A stretch of DNA of 64,000 nucleotides from Ensifer sp. IC3342 (GCF_020193655.1 NZ_JADYVE010000001.1:1612001-1676000), one strand, 5' to 3'; positions 26,823 through 35,365 are shown, counted from the stretch's first letter. The notes: generated by a model from the sequence alone, not told the origin. Program-made: numbers and translations.

Positions 26823-27128
26823 ATGTCCGCGAAGATCTATCGTCCCGCAAAGACGGCCATGCAATCCGGCAAGGCCAAGACGCATCTGTGGGTGCTGGAG
26901 TTCGATCAGGAAAAGCCGCGTACCATTGATCCCGTCATGGGATATACAAGCTCCGGCGATATGCGCCAGCAACTGCGGCTCACCTTCGAAAGCGCGGAAC
27001 AGGCAATCGCCTATGCCGAACGCAATGGCATCGACTACCGCGTGATCGCGCCGAAGGATTCGACGCGCAAGAATGTGTCCTATTCGGACAATTTCCGTTT
27101 CAACCGGATGCAGCCCTGGACCCATTGA
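26823..27128 (+). CDS. NDUFS4-like complex I accessory subunit
   Basis: The 101-residue protein is the alphaproteobacterial homologue of mitochondrial NDUFS4 (ETC complex I subunit conserved region), an accessory subunit near the NADH-oxidising arm. It shows ARIYRP-like AKIYRPAKTAMQSGK at the start, WVLEFD, MGYTSSGD, FESAEQAIAYAERNGI and the C-terminal YSDNFRFNRMQPWTH. Length is as in other rhizobia. It is unlinked to the nuo operon, as usual, and is followed by tRNA-Arg. Confidence 0.93.
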   Translation: MSAKIYRPAKTAMQSGKAKTHLWVLEFDQEKPRTIDPVMGYTSSGDMRQQLRLTFESAEQAIAYAERNGIDYRVIAPKDSTRKNVSYSDNFRFNRMQPWTH

Positions 27129-27165
27129 GGCTCCTGGCAAGTCCGCAAGAGTGCAACGCCTCAAC

Positions 27166-27242
<77 letters not shown>

Positions 27243-27326
27243 TCTATCCTACTGATTTGACAGGGAAATCGCTGACAAATGCGGGATACGGCGCAATTCG
27301 CGCTGGACAACCGTGGGCGCGCTAGA

Positions 27327-27863
27327 CTACTCCAACGCCAATGATGCGGCCTCTTTCTGGATGCGTCGCCACCGCTCCAGTTCGAGCGTTGCGTCTGGTA
27401 GGGCGCGGTGGGAGGCGACCGCGGGCTGCATGATCTTGACGACCATTGATACGAGCTCAGCAACCACCACGTCGGCTATGTCTTGGCCAAGGATCGCTCG
27501 AGCAGCCTCGGCGAAGGCAGCATGGGAATGGTTGAGCCTCAGAGCATGGCGCGGAAAGCCCGCAGTTCGCAGAAGCACGCTGAGCCACTTTCCATCCCAA
27601 GACGGCGCGCTCGCATATAGTTGGTGGCCGGACAGGCTCTCGACCATTTCGGTCGCGATGACTTCAACAGGTACGCCTTTTGCCTCGAGCAGGCTTTTCG
27701 ATATGCCATGTATTGATTCAGCGTCGGTGGACCAGTCGTCCCAGCCGGAAGCCGGGCGGATGAGGCTGGTGCGGGCCGCGCCATTCTCGAACACCCACGC
27801 GACTTCAACTGGAAAGCTTGCCTTGGCAAGAGACGATGCTTCAAAATCCAGGAATACGATCAT
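27327..27863 (-). CDS. DEDDh 3'-5' exonuclease-like protein
   Basis: The 178-residue product begins IVFLDFEASSL, the Exo I motif with the Asp-x-Glu pair. It continues with ESIHGIS, a mid-domain SWDGKWL segment (Exo II Asp) and near the end SHRALPDATLEL, the Exo III His-x4-Asp pattern of DEDDh nucleases. It is shorter than epsilon-type exonucleases but complete for the core, so it should trim DNA or RNA 3' ends. ATG 27863 was chosen because the motif starts right after it; the ribosome site is weak. It stands alone on the minus strand. Confidence 0.7.
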   Translation of the reverse strand: MIVFLDFEASSLAKASFPVEVAWVFENGAARTSLIRPASGWDDWSTDAESIHGISKSLLEAKGVPVEVIATEMVESLSGHQLYASAPSWDGKWLSVLLRTAGFPRHALRLNHSHAAFAEAARAILGQDIADVVVAELVSMVVKIMQPAVASHRALPDATLELERWRRIQKEAASLALE

Positions 27864-28065
27864 GCATACGACGTAGAGCGGTTCTCGCGCGCAGCCACTG
27901 CTGCAGCGACTTTTGGGCATCTCAAAAGACACGCGGCCCTATAGGGCCACCGGGACGGCCGGCTTTCGCGGGCTCCGCTCTCAATCAGAGGCGAGCTGGA
28001 AACGTCCAGCGGACGATTTGGTGTTATGGTTCCACGAGACAGCCGACAGAGCGGCCACATGTCCG

Positions 28066-29050
28066 AGGTAGGAACACCCCATTGAATTAGGCATCTTTTC
28101 CCTAGCCCGCGCGTTCGGAATCGGACAACCGAACAATTGAAGGCATCTGGCGCATGGAGCAGGAAGCGGACACCCATCAAAAGGACGAAAAGGACGGCGA
28201 CGGCGAGGTTGGTGAGACTGTCAGCTTTCCATTTGATCGGATGACCGTCCAACGCTTTCGCGAGACGTTTCCGCGGGCTCGATGGAGCGAGGAGCGCAAG
28301 GCCTGGTTTGTTCCAGGATCCACCGCAGGGCGAAGGATCGATCGCTGGCTCGCCAGAGAAGCGTCGAGGAGAGATCCCTACGCAGACCAGAAGGGCCGTG
28401 ATGCCTACGCGTTCGAACCCATTCTCAGCCCTTACCTGAAGGTCGACAACAACGGCTTCCGGGTTCGCACGCCGTACTCACGGAAGATCGTCGATGAGCT
28501 CCGTCAGGTGCCGTTTGCCCAATGGCAGCCGGAGCTCAAAGCATGGCGAGTGCCGTTCGCCTCTTACGATGACCTTCGGCGGCATTGGCAGGTGATCGAG
28601 GAAGAGGCAAAGCGCAACGAACCTGAAGAACGGCGCAAGCGCGCTGAGGCGCGCAAGGGAACAGGGGAGGAGAGGGCGGCACGACGCCGATCTGCGGAGA
28701 GACGGCGTCGCCGCGTCCCGCTGTGGGCCGACGATTTGCCACCGATCGGCAGGCCGGTCTCAACCACCAGCTATGGGATCATTGTCGTCACCGAGGTCAC
28801 CGGGGAAGTCGTCGATCAAGATCTCGTCGCCGATCTCTATCACGAAGCCACTAATGAACACATTTGGGGAAGATGGCGTGCGCCCAGCCTGGACGAGCTT
28901 GTCCGAACTTGGCCTTCGAAAACCGGGCCGGGAACCTATGAGGCTGAACGCGGTTGGTGGCAACCCACGATCGAGGAACTCCGCGAGGCAAGGAGGAAGG
29001 CGAGGGCGAAGGAACGAAGGGCGCGAGCTACGCAGCGACCGGTGGGATAG
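28066..29050 (+). repeat. Duplicated segment, copy 1
   Basis: About 985 bases (88 of non-coding leader, then the HARP-like gene) are repeated at 39676-40506. The copies share long exact stretches, including the leader GCGCGTTCGGAATCGGACA, but copy 2 lacks about 130 bases inside the gene. Confidence 0.8.
28154..29050 (+). CDS. HARP-like domain protein (intact copy)
   Basis: The 298-residue product has two related segments, RFRETFPRARWSEERKAWFVP (residues ~35-55) and VPFAQWQPELKAWRVP (residues ~120-136). The pattern of an arginine/glutamine, an aromatic W/F, then ERKAW or ELKAW and VP resembles the HARP motif (SMARCAL1/HepA-related). An Arg/Glu-rich coiled-coil stretch (~150-190) and a C-terminal domain with PVSTTSYGIIVVTEVTGEVV follow. 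No helicase domain is present, so it would be a stand-alone HARP-like protein that might bind branched or single-stranded DNA. This is inference from pattern only. A broken copy lies at 39761. Confidence 0.6.
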   Translation: MEQEADTHQKDEKDGDGEVGETVSFPFDRMTVQRFRETFPRARWSEERKAWFVPGSTAGRRIDRWLAREASRRDPYADQKGRDAYAFEPILSPYLKVDNNGFRVRTPYSRKIVDELRQVPFAQWQPELKAWRVPFASYDDLRRHWQVIEEEAKRNEPEERRKRAEARKGTGEERAARRRSAERRRRRVPLWADDLPPIGRPVSTTSYGIIVVTEVTGEVVDQDLVADLYHEATNEHIWGRWRAPSLDELVRTWPSKTGPGTYEAERGWWQPTIEELREARRKARAKERRARATQRPVG

Positions 29051-29124
29051 GGTATTCCGGAGGCGTGGTCGAAATGCGCCCCATTCGCTGTCACTCGACG
29101 TCGAGCAGCAGCGCTACCCACGGA

Positions 29125-29376
29125 TTATAAACCCCTTCGAGCCGGCAGATTTGCGCTTTCCACCTCCGGCAGTTCTCGGATCGCTGACAGGCAGCTCGTC
29201 ACCTCGGAGTGCTCTCTTAGTCGAACGAAGTGAATCCGTTGCAGGGCCTCGCTGCTGCTATCGCGCTTGATCGGGCCTGCCAGCTCGACGTCCGGCATAG
29301 CTTGAATCTTGCTGAGCACGCGAGCTCGCTGTTCGACGCTCACTCCCGCCCGAATGGTGAACACGATGTCCGTCAT
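29125..29376 (-). CDS. Small propeptide/inhibitor-I9-like protein
   Basis: The 83-residue product has no signal peptide. Its layout, a VFTIRAG strand, a VEQRARVLSKIQAM helix, a HFVRL strand, a second helix ending IRELPEVE and a final strand, resembles the inhibitor-I9 propeptide of subtilases. Its start codon overlaps the protease stop (ATGA), so both are translated from one message with the small protein second. It may act in trans as chaperone or inhibitor of the protease. Confidence 0.55.
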   Translation of the reverse strand: MTDIVFTIRAGVSVEQRARVLSKIQAMPDVELAGPIKRDSSSEALQRIHFVRLREHSEVTSCLSAIRELPEVESANLPARRGL

Positions 29377-30917
29377 TGGCTTATGCCGGCGATGAGCTGC
29401 TCCAAGTTCAGACGACCATACCCGAAATCGGGCGTGAAGTCTTGGTTACCCATCGCGGGCACTTTGTCGGCGCTTGAAGCCAATGCCCTTCGAATCACAG
29501 CAGGGTTTCGTTCGCCACCATTCGCGACGTAGAGCGCTGCAGCCGCTGCCACGTGCGGCGTTGCCATCGAGGTGCCCGGCCATGCGTCATAGTCCGTTTC
29601 GCGAATATCGGGCTTCCCCTGTCTCCAACGCCCGTCCGGTCCTCTTTCTGCCTTCCATCCCATCTGCCCCGGATAAGTCGGCAGCGTCGACCAGATTGCC
29701 TCACCTGGAGCTGAGATCGTTATGTGATTGCCACGGTTGGAAAAGTTGGTGATGCGATCCTGCAAGTTTGTTGCACCGACGGCGATTACGCCCGGGATGG
29801 CTGCGGGATATGAGATCGGACTACCTTCTCGTCTGTCGTTTCCCATGGCCGCAACGACGGTTGTTCCATTCGCCAGCAGTTCCTCGAAGGCCGCGCTCTC
29901 CGTCGGGTCGGGCGATCCGGCACCACCGATCGAGAGATTGATGACGTCGACGCCCGCATCCGCGCAGTCGAGAAGCGCGCGCAGATACATGACCGGATCC
30001 ACGAAGTAAGCATACTCCGCCCTTCCATCCGGATACGTCAGCAGGTCGGGGCGGTCATCGAAGATCTTCCAGGCGTGGATTCTCGCCCGCGATATTCCAT
30101 TGATGCCGAGGTCGTTGTTGATGGTTGCCGCAATGGTGCCCGCTACATGCGTGCCATGTCCGATGAGATCCTGAGAGGAGCTCGCGCCGGGAAGATCCGG
30201 ATGCTCATAGGTGTACTGTGCCACCTGCTCACTCAGGTCGGGATGGGCGGTATCTATGCCGGTGTCGAGGACCGCTACCTTAATCCTGCCGGCATCGTCG
30301 TATCCGTTCAGGTTTCTTGCTTCGTCCCACCTGATCTTGCGCAGATTCCACATCATGTGGGCTGGGGGAGGTGCTGCGGCAATCCGGCCGCGAGGCGCTG
30401 CCGCCGATTTTTTCTTGGCCGAACCAGCCGATCTGCGCGGCGACCTCGCAGCAAGATAACGAAAGGGGACCCTGGAAACAGATGCGACGCTCGGATCGCC
30501 AGCGAGGGCAAGCTGAAGCTGCCTGACGTCCGCATCGCTTGCGAGCTCAATGAGACTGGTCGCTCCGCCTGGAGTCCGTCCATCCAGGGCAGCGTTCAGA
30601 CTCAACGCCGACGCAGACGCTCCTTCTTCCTCGCTGACCGGAATTGTCTGCGGCCCCAGTTTGGAGTCCGGTTCCCTTGGCGGTCGCACCAGCATGCGGC
30701 TGAAGTAGTGAGGGGACGAACGAGAGATGGGTGTCACACGCTGTACCAATCCGGCCCGCTCACAGAAGGCCAAGGCCTCTAGACCTGCGGTAAGTGGAGG
30801 GCGGGAAGCAGCAACGGCGGCTTCCAAGCTTCTGTGATGCGGCTGAGGCTTCATTTGCACGAACAGCATCGCCTCGTGATAAACTGGCAGGCCGGCATTT
30901 GCGAACAAGGGTCCCAT
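29373..30917 (-). CDS. Subtilisin-like serine protease (S8 family)
   Basis: The 514-residue protease has the triad motifs VAVLDTGIDTAHPD (Asp near residue 217), GHGTHVAGT (His near 250) and GTSMATPHVAAAAALY (Ser near 465), plus the oxyanion Asn region near VVAAMGNDRR. About 200 residues precede the catalytic domain, including a basic Pro/Ala linker. No clear signal peptide, so it may act inside the cell or use another route. The open frame extends to 31145, but ATG 30917 follows GTAGGAGG and is a far better start. It overlaps the 83-codon gene by four bases. Confidence 0.9.
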   Translation of the reverse strand: MGPLFANAGLPVYHEAMLFVQMKPQPHHRSLEAAVAASRPPLTAGLEALAFCERAGLVQRVTPISRSSPHYFSRMLVRPPREPDSKLGPQTIPVSEEEGASASALSLNAALDGRTPGGATSLIELASDADVRQLQLALAGDPSVASVSRVPFRYLAARSPRRSAGSAKKKSAAAPRGRIAAAPPPAHMMWNLRKIRWDEARNLNGYDDAGRIKVAVLDTGIDTAHPDLSEQVAQYTYEHPDLPGASSSQDLIGHGTHVAGTIAATINNDLGINGISRARIHAWKIFDDRPDLLTYPDGRAEYAYFVDPVMYLRALLDCADAGVDVINLSIGGAGSPDPTESAAFEELLANGTTVVAAMGNDRREGSPISYPAAIPGVIAVGATNLQDRITNFSNRGNHITISAPGEAIWSTLPTYPGQMGWKAERGPDGRWRQGKPDIRETDYDAWPGTSMATPHVAAAAALYVANGGERNPAVIRRALASSADKVPAMGNQDFTPDFGYGRLNLEQLIAGISQ

Positions 30918-31180
30918 ACTTAAGATCCTCCTACAGGGCCATCCTCCCCAGTCGGTTGTAACATGTATAGCAGGTTGCCGAACGGTGGTTAATCCACCGG
31001 AGCGGCCCGGCAGGGTTGCAGGTGCGGCTAAGTCTTTTGGCCAGTCGTTCCGGGCGACCTTCGCGAGACGCGTCCTTGTCGGCTCGGTGTGCTGAGCCTC
31101 AACCACTAAAATCTCAGAGTTGAGCCCAGGCGTTTGAAATGCCAATATTACCTTCCGCCTAAATTCTCGGGGAGGTGACC

Positions 31181-31315
31181 ATGGACGCCGATCTGACCGA
31201 GTTGTTTATGGGAATAGGTGCGGCAGTGCTTGTGCTTGTGACATTGGTCGCAATCGCACCCGAGATTCGAGCGCCGACAGACACCATTGCGGTCTCTACG
31301 GCATCAGCATCGTAG
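31181..31315 (+). CDS. Small membrane protein, 44 residues
   Basis: A short open frame starts at ATG 31181 right after GGAGGTGACC, the best ribosome site in the region. The product MDADLTELFMGIGAAVLV... has one hydrophobic segment (residues ~9-25) followed by an acidic/polar tail. It is divergent from the protease gene. It is too short for homology claims but the start signal is strong. Confidence 0.55.
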   Translation: MDADLTELFMGIGAAVLVLVTLVAIAPEIRAPTDTIAVSTASAS

Positions 31316-31656
31316 AAAGTCTTTCCCGCTGGCATTTCGACCTGTCGGTCGGCGTGATACCGGCCTTCCTCTAGCGTCAATCACCTCCCGAGTTCCGTCT
31401 TTTCTGATGCAATCGGTCCGGACCATGAACTTTAGGGCGCGAAGAGGAGATCAAGGTCCCGGAGTGGGGCAGAAGGGACGTTGGGGCGTTCTGGGATATG
31501 CGCTCACGCCGGCGTCGGGGACCCGCCGCTGGCGCTCAACTGCTTCAACATGTGTCAGCAGGGACATTCCGCAAACGGCTTTAGGACCTATGGCTCTTCC
31601 AGGTCGGACTAAGGTCCGACACATGCCCATTTGGGGCTGCCTTTGGCGGGATCGCT
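31316..31656. other. Gap without visible gene
   Basis: A plus-strand frame (31287-31907) covers it but has no clear motif and shadows the next gene. No RNA gene or repeat is recognised. The right edge meets the promoter at 31657. Confidence 0.4.
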
Positions 31657-31681
31657 GGAACACTCTCGAACCTAGCTGGTT
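31657..31681 (+). promoter_or_regulatory. GGAAC-N17-GTT (EcfG/RpoE2-type) promoter
   Basis: GGAAC at 31657-31661 and GTT at 31679-31681, spaced 17, lie 35 bases upstream of the DUF1236 gene start. This fits the known general-stress sigma consensus GGAAC-N18-TT. Confidence 0.7.
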
Positions 31682-31716
31682 CGGCTTCGGAAGGGACTTT
31701 ACTTGGAGAACTTCCG

Positions 31717-32481
31717 ATGAAAGGTATCCTCATAAAGAGTGCAATTGCTTTGAGCCTGGGCGTCACCTACGTGCCGGCTTTCGCGCAGACCGAGCAGCCG
31801 GCACAAGGGCAATCGACCGACTGCCCGGCAGGCGCCGAATGTCCGCAAGGCGGTACACAGGGCCAGCAACCCGACGCGCAGGGCGGCGCGGTGCAACCGG
31901 ACGGTGAAGGTACCGGACAGGGCCAGCAAGGTCAGCCCACGGACGAACAGCAGCCTGAAACTGACCAGGGTGAAACAGGACAGCAGCCGCAGCAGGATCA
32001 GCAGCAACCCGATAGCGGCACGCCGGAGCAACAACAGCAGCAAGATCAAGGCGCTCCCGAGTCAGAGCAGCCGAGCCAACCCGACTCCGAACAGCAGCCT
32101 CAGGAAGGACAAACGGATCAACAGCAACCCGACCAGGGGCAGACTGAGGGGCAGCAGGGCGGAACCGATCAGCCAGCTGAGGGTGAATCGCAGCAGACCC
32201 AGCAAGGCCAGACCTCCGGTGGCGGCGATGTCGACGTGACCGTGGAGCAGAAGACGGAAATCACGCAAATCGTCAAGGAAGAGAACGTCGAGCCCGTCGA
32301 TGTTGATTTCAACGTGACGGTCGGCGCAGCCGTCCCCGAGACCGTCGAACTGAGGCCTCTCCCGCAGCGTATCGTGAAAATCGTGCCAAAATACAAGGGC
32401 TACCGCTTCTTCGTCCTGGCCGATGGCCGCATCGTAATCGTCGAACCCTCGTCGCTTAAGGTCGTCGTGGTTCTGGTATAG
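31717..32481 (+). CDS. DUF1236 domain secreted protein with Gln-rich region
   Basis: The 254-residue product has a signal peptide (IAIALSLGVTYVPAFA, cleavage before QTEQ). The middle (residues ~27-165) is a low-complexity stretch of Gln/Pro/Gly/Asp, and the C-terminal DUF1236 domain (residues ~170-254) has VDVDFNVTVGAAVPETVELRPLP and KYKGYRFFVLADGRIVIVEP. It is an envelope protein of unknown function; DUF1236 proteins are common in rhizobia. An EcfG-type promoter sits just upstream, so stress induction is likely. Confidence 0.85.
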   Translation: MKGILIKSAIALSLGVTYVPAFAQTEQPAQGQSTDCPAGAECPQGGTQGQQPDAQGGAVQPDGEGTGQGQQGQPTDEQQPETDQGETGQQPQQDQQQPDSGTPEQQQQQDQGAPESEQPSQPDSEQQPQEGQTDQQQPDQGQTEGQQGGTDQPAEGESQQTQQGQTSGGGDVDVTVEQKTEITQIVKEENVEPVDVDFNVTVGAAVPETVELRPLPQRIVKIVPKYKGYRFFVLADGRIVIVEPSSLKVVVVLV

Positions 32482-32497
32482 CGCTTCCGAGCCACCA

Positions 32498-32594
32498 CAG
32501 CGCCGCGCCTTTCAGACGCGCGAATGACGCTGTAGCGCTTTGAATTGCTGCATGTTTGTCCTTTAATCGGCTACGATCTGAGGAAACATGCAGC
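32498..32594 (-). repeat. Palindromic mosaic element, inverted copy
   Basis: The element at 8282/34406 occurs here in reverse orientation: CAGCGCCGCGCCTTTCAGACGCGC hairpin first, then TGCATGTTTGTCCTTTAATCGG and AAACATGCAGCAG. It begins 16 bases after the DUF1236 stop and may end that transcript. Confidence 0.75.
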
Positions 32595-32685
32595 AGGTCC
32601 GTCACGGTTTGCAGCGAGCCTCGACTTCGCGCCCGCCCATGCGATCTTTCTGCACGCGGCCGCGAAGATGACGAAGCAAGCCGGC

Positions 32686-32710
32686 GGAACTTCGGCGCTG
32701 CAGTCTTGTT
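32686..32710 (+). promoter_or_regulatory. GGAAC-N17-GTT (EcfG/RpoE2-type) promoter
   Basis: GGAAC 32686-32690 and GTT 32708-32710, 20 bases before the start codon at 32731. Confidence 0.7.
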
Positions 32711-32730
32711 AGTCTTGTGAGGAGGAGCGC

Positions 32731-32964
32731 GTGCCACCGCCAAAAGAGATGGATTTCGTATTGGCCAGTCTTCCCTTGAGGATAGGGACCTATGTCCCTG
32801 ATGATCTCATTGAAGACTGGTTCGGTCCAGGGACGGGAATGAATCCGCCGGCTCCGGCAGCACTGGCGGAAGCGGCGTCCTACGGCCGGCGATTCGAGTG
32901 TGAATTCAAGCATTATCCCGAGCGCAAGGAGGGCGTTTTCTGGAAATGGGTACCAGCGATTTAA
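32731..32964 (+). CDS. Small hypothetical protein, stress-promoter controlled
   Basis: The 77-residue soluble product has VPDDLIEDWFGPGTGMNPPAPAALAEA and a basic/aromatic C-terminus ending WKWVPAI. No known domain. Start follows GGAGGAGCG. Its 3' end overlaps the next gene by 19 bases, and an EcfG-type promoter precedes it. Confidence 0.65.
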   Translation: MPPPKEMDFVLASLPLRIGTYVPDDLIEDWFGPGTGMNPPAPAALAEAASYGRRFECEFKHYPERKEGVFWKWVPAI

Positions 32965-33146
32965 ATCAGGGCACACTGGAGGCAAAAGCGATTGCTGCAG
33001 TCGCCGAAGAGCTTGAACGGCAGGCAGCCGAAAATCCCTCGAAACTCAGTGTCCGCCGAACCAACGGCAAACTCACCGTCAATGGTGAAATCGATGTCGA
33101 CGCGGTGGTGATGGTGGTCCTCGGATCAATGGCAGGTGGCCCGTGA
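32946..33146 (+). CDS. Small hypothetical protein
   Basis: The 66-residue product is helical: EAKAIAAVAEELERQAAENP then a VNGEIDVDAVVMVVLGSMAG end. No signal peptide or motif recognised. It overlaps the previous gene by 19 bases in another frame, suggesting coupled translation within the same stress-promoter transcript. Confidence 0.6.
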   Translation: MGTSDLNQGTLEAKAIAAVAEELERQAAENPSKLSVRRTNGKLTVNGEIDVDAVVMVVLGSMAGGP

Positions 33147-33272
33147 GACACGGGCCCCGTGAGCCACAGGCCTGTGAGCCACAGGATTGACAGGCAGCAC
33201 GAGGGCTGACGCGACGTAACGATCTTTGCGCAGCAGTGCGCGATGAGAGGGTCGTACTAACTTGGGGCAGTC

Positions 33273-33298
33273 GGAACTTTATCCGTGCCCATGCCGTT
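33273..33298 (+). promoter_or_regulatory. GGAAC-N18-GTT (EcfG/RpoE2-type) promoter
   Basis: GGAAC 33273-33277 and CGTT 33295-33298 lie 42 bases before the start at 33341. The spacer is one base longer than in the other sites, but the TT placement is within the usual variation. Confidence 0.6.
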
Positions 33299-33340
33299 CA
33301 GCTTTAGCAACGACTTAAATGAGGACATGGAGGAGAAGCC

Positions 33341-33676
33341 ATGAACATCGGCAAGGTTCTCGCGACCGGATTAACAATGGCCGGTGCCCTTATGGCCCTG
33401 CCATCTGCTTCGCCGGCCCAGTCAATAGACTTGTATCTTGGCCCGGGCGGGCCCGATGTGCAAATGCGCGATCGAGATTATGACCGCGACGACTATCGAT
33501 CGTATCGCGGTTGCAGCGAACGCCAGGCCATTCGCCGCGCCTACGCCCTGGGGCTAGATGATCCTGAGATCGAATCCGTTACCCGCAGGCAGGTTGTCGT
33601 CGACGGCGTCGGTCGCCGCGGCCGATACACGACGGTATATTTCGCAAATCGACCGGGGTGCCCTCGTATAGGTTAA
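33341..33676 (+). CDS. Secreted basic protein, RDYDRD-type
   Basis: The 111-residue product has a signal peptide (residues 1-~27, cleavage after SPAQS/PAQ). It continues with an Arg/Asp/Tyr-rich segment (RDYDRDDYRSYRG) and a C-terminal part with two cysteines (C-SERQAIRRAYALG and RPGC). It resembles small periplasmic proteins of Rhizobiales annotated as hypothetical. GGAGGAGAAGCC precedes the ATG. Likely induced by stress because of the promoter at 33273. Confidence 0.8.
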   Translation: MNIGKVLATGLTMAGALMALPSASPAQSIDLYLGPGGPDVQMRDRDYDRDDYRSYRGCSERQAIRRAYALGLDDPEIESVTRRQVVVDGVGRRGRYTTVYFANRPGCPRIG

Positions 33677-33708
33677 GGTTTGTTGGTCAGGCGGAAAGGT
33701 CGATTACC

Positions 33709-33731
33709 GACCTCCTCCGCGGAGGGTCGGG
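33709..33731 (+). terminator. Imperfect GC hairpin
   Basis: CCGACCTCC and GGAGGGTCGG can pair with a bulge about 35 bases after the stop at 33676. No clear T run follows; a weak terminator for the previous gene. Confidence 0.3.
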
Positions 33732-33932
33732 GGAGGGGGTGTGTTTATCGACAAGCCGCCAGCAGGCACCTCCCCTCTCGGCACCTCCCCGCCTTGATCA
33801 CCGAGACGCGACCGGCGCCATAGGCCGCCAATTTCCTGCGATGTGCGTTTTCATCGACTTCGTGGACGTTCATGCCCGGTTCAGTCGCGGCAGGGAAAGA
33901 TCACCGGATCGGAAACAGATTCGGTGATATGA

Positions 33933-34388
33933 ATGAAGAAGATCGGTGTATTCATCCTTTCGGCGGTTACGGCATTTACAAGCTATGCACCGGCGCAGGC
34001 GATGCCCCTTGCGCCAGTGTCGCAGTCGAACCCGAGCGGGATAACATTGGTCCACCACAAGCCCTGGCACCATGGCGGACCGCGTCATGGTTGGCGCGAC
34101 GACGGACCTCGTTACGGTCATTACAACGGTTATCGCGGTTATCGCTACCGTCGGGACGGGTATCGCCGGCACAGCGACGGGTGGTGGTATCCGTTGGCGG
34201 CGTTCGGAGCGGGCATGATAATCGGGGGTGCGATTGCAGCGCCACCGCCGCCGCGACGCGTCTATACGAATGCCAGCCGGGCGCATGTCGATTGGTGCTA
34301 TGCGCAGTACCGCTCCTACCGAGCGTACGACAACAGCTTCCAGCCTTACTACGGCCCTCGCCAGCAGTGTGTCTCGCCCTACTACTGA
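33933..34388 (+). CDS. BA14K family protein
   Basis: The 151-residue secreted protein has a signal peptide ([17 protein letters not shown]), then a His/Gly/Tyr/Arg-rich stretch, a hydrophobic [13 protein letters not shown] segment, and the C-terminal BA14K signature [22 protein letters not shown]14K proteins (named from Brucella) are alphaproteobacterial envelope proteins, some lectin-like. A near upstream ATG at 33929 is out of frame. No EcfG site found. Confidence 0.85.
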   Translation: MKKIGVFILSAVTAFTSYAPAQAMPLAPVSQSNPSGITLVHHKPWHHGGPRHGWRDDGPRYGHYNGYRGYRYRRDGYRRHSDGWWYPLAAFGAGMIIGGAIAAPPPPRRVYTNASRAHVDWCYAQYRSYRAYDNSFQPYYGPRQQCVSPYY

Positions 34389-34405
34389 GCGTGCCTGAAG
34401 CTACC

Positions 34406-34507
34406 GCATGTTTCCTTAAATCGCACCCGATATAAGGCTAAAAACATGCAGCGATTCAATGTGCTACAGCGCCCTTTGCGCGTCTGATGAGACGCGCGGC
34501 GCTGTAA
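34406..34507 (+). repeat. Palindromic mosaic element, copy 3
   Basis: GCATGTTTCCTTAAATCGCACCC, then TAAAAACATGCAGCG, a CTACAGCGCCC link and the CGCGTCTGATGAGACGCG hairpin ending GGCGCTGTAA. It is the closest match to the copy at 8282 and follows the BA14K gene. Confidence 0.8.
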
Positions 34508-34551
34508 GCATCGCGTGATTTTCCTGAATCGGATCGCCAGTTCAAAGTGGT

Positions 34552-34587
34552 ACCGCACCGCACGTCTTAAAAGACGTGCGGTGCGGT
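34552..34587. terminator. Perfect 36-base palindrome (bidirectional terminator candidate)
   Basis: ACCGCACCGCACGTCTT (34552-34568) is followed by AA and its exact inverse, giving a 17-bp stem with a two-base loop. It lies between the convergent BA14K gene and the proline-rich gene at 34624, and could terminate transcripts from both sides. Confidence 0.6.
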
Positions 34588-34623
34588 TTCATGTTGCCAA
34601 GCGAACGCACCGAGCTAGAAAGC

Positions 34624-34839
34624 CTACTGTGCCGGAGCAGCGGGCTGCTGTGGCGTCGCGGGTTGCTGCGGCGTTGCGGGCTGCTCTGGTGCCGCGGGTT
34701 GCTGTGGCGTTGCTGGTTCCGTCGTCGTCGGAGCGGGAGTCGTTTCGGTTGTCTGTGGGCCAGATCCTGGCATTAGATACACTACGGCAAGGATAATGAG
34801 TGCGACAACGATAATGCCGATGACCACATTTCTGTTCAT
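34624..34839 (-). CDS. Small membrane-anchored Pro/Gln-repeat protein
   Basis: The 71-residue product starts MNRNVVIGIIVVALIILAVVY, a signal anchor, followed by a Thr/Pro stretch and an imperfect PQQPA-TPEQPA repeat to the end. ATG 34839 follows GAGGAGAGTC, so the longer open frame was rejected. It is probably a periplasm-facing anchored stalk. No enzyme motif. Confidence 0.65.
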   Translation of the reverse strand: MNRNVVIGIIVVALIILAVVYLMPGSGPQTTETTPAPTTTEPATPQQPAAPEQPATPQQPATPQQPAAPAQ

Positions 34840-35032
34840 GGCGACTCTCCTCGGGTTGGTCGTCTCAATGTGAATATTGGCCCAGCATTCAGATTTTTCA
34901 ACCAATAGAATTGAAGGCGTCTCCAATCTACCGAAGACTGCAGCCGCGTTTTCAGGCCATGCAGGTGGTAGAGGGGGCTGCGATTGACTCGCGCGAAAAC
35001 ATGTATCGCGGGAAGTCGCCGCATGCAGGATC

Positions 35033-35296
35033 TCATTCGGTCTTTGGCGGGGCTCTTCGATCCAAGAGTTTCTGGAAGATCTCCGCCTGTTGTTCAGCAG
35101 CTGAACGAATTGCGGCGAGATGGTCGAGCATCGAGCCGAAAGCCACCAGGATGAGTCCGCCGGCTATAGCAGGGAACGCCCAAGGGAGCACGGCCAAGAG
35201 GGTTCTGATATCGAGAGAGGGTATCAGCGTCATTGCAAGCAGTGCGAGCGTGCCGATTGCGATGACACCGCCCAGAAATTCGAGAAACTTTCCCAT
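35033..35296 (-). CDS. Small two-segment membrane protein
   Basis: The 87-residue product has two hydrophobic helices (residues ~8-28 and ~32-58) and a helical amphipathic C-terminus (RSAAEQQAEIFQKLLD). ATG 35296 follows GGGAGGAAC. No family recognised. It lies downstream of the terminator of the outer membrane protein gene, so it probably has its own promoter. Confidence 0.65.
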   Translation of the reverse strand: MGKFLEFLGGVIAIGTLALLAMTLIPSLDIRTLLAVLPWAFPAIAGGLILVAFGSMLDHLAAIRSAAEQQAEIFQKLLDRRAPPKTE

Positions 35297-35365
35297 TGTT
35301 CCTCCCGTTTTTCGATTGCCTTCGTGCGTTTCTCCCCGGTCCAAATTGCCTGGCCCCGTCCTCAG

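Noticed and set aside
31800-32220. Repetitive Gln/Pro-rich stretch that might look like tandem DNA repeats or a CRISPR-like array
   Set aside because: There is no regular repeat unit or spacer; it is low-complexity coding sequence within the DUF1236 gene. No CRISPR array or cas gene was seen anywhere in the window.
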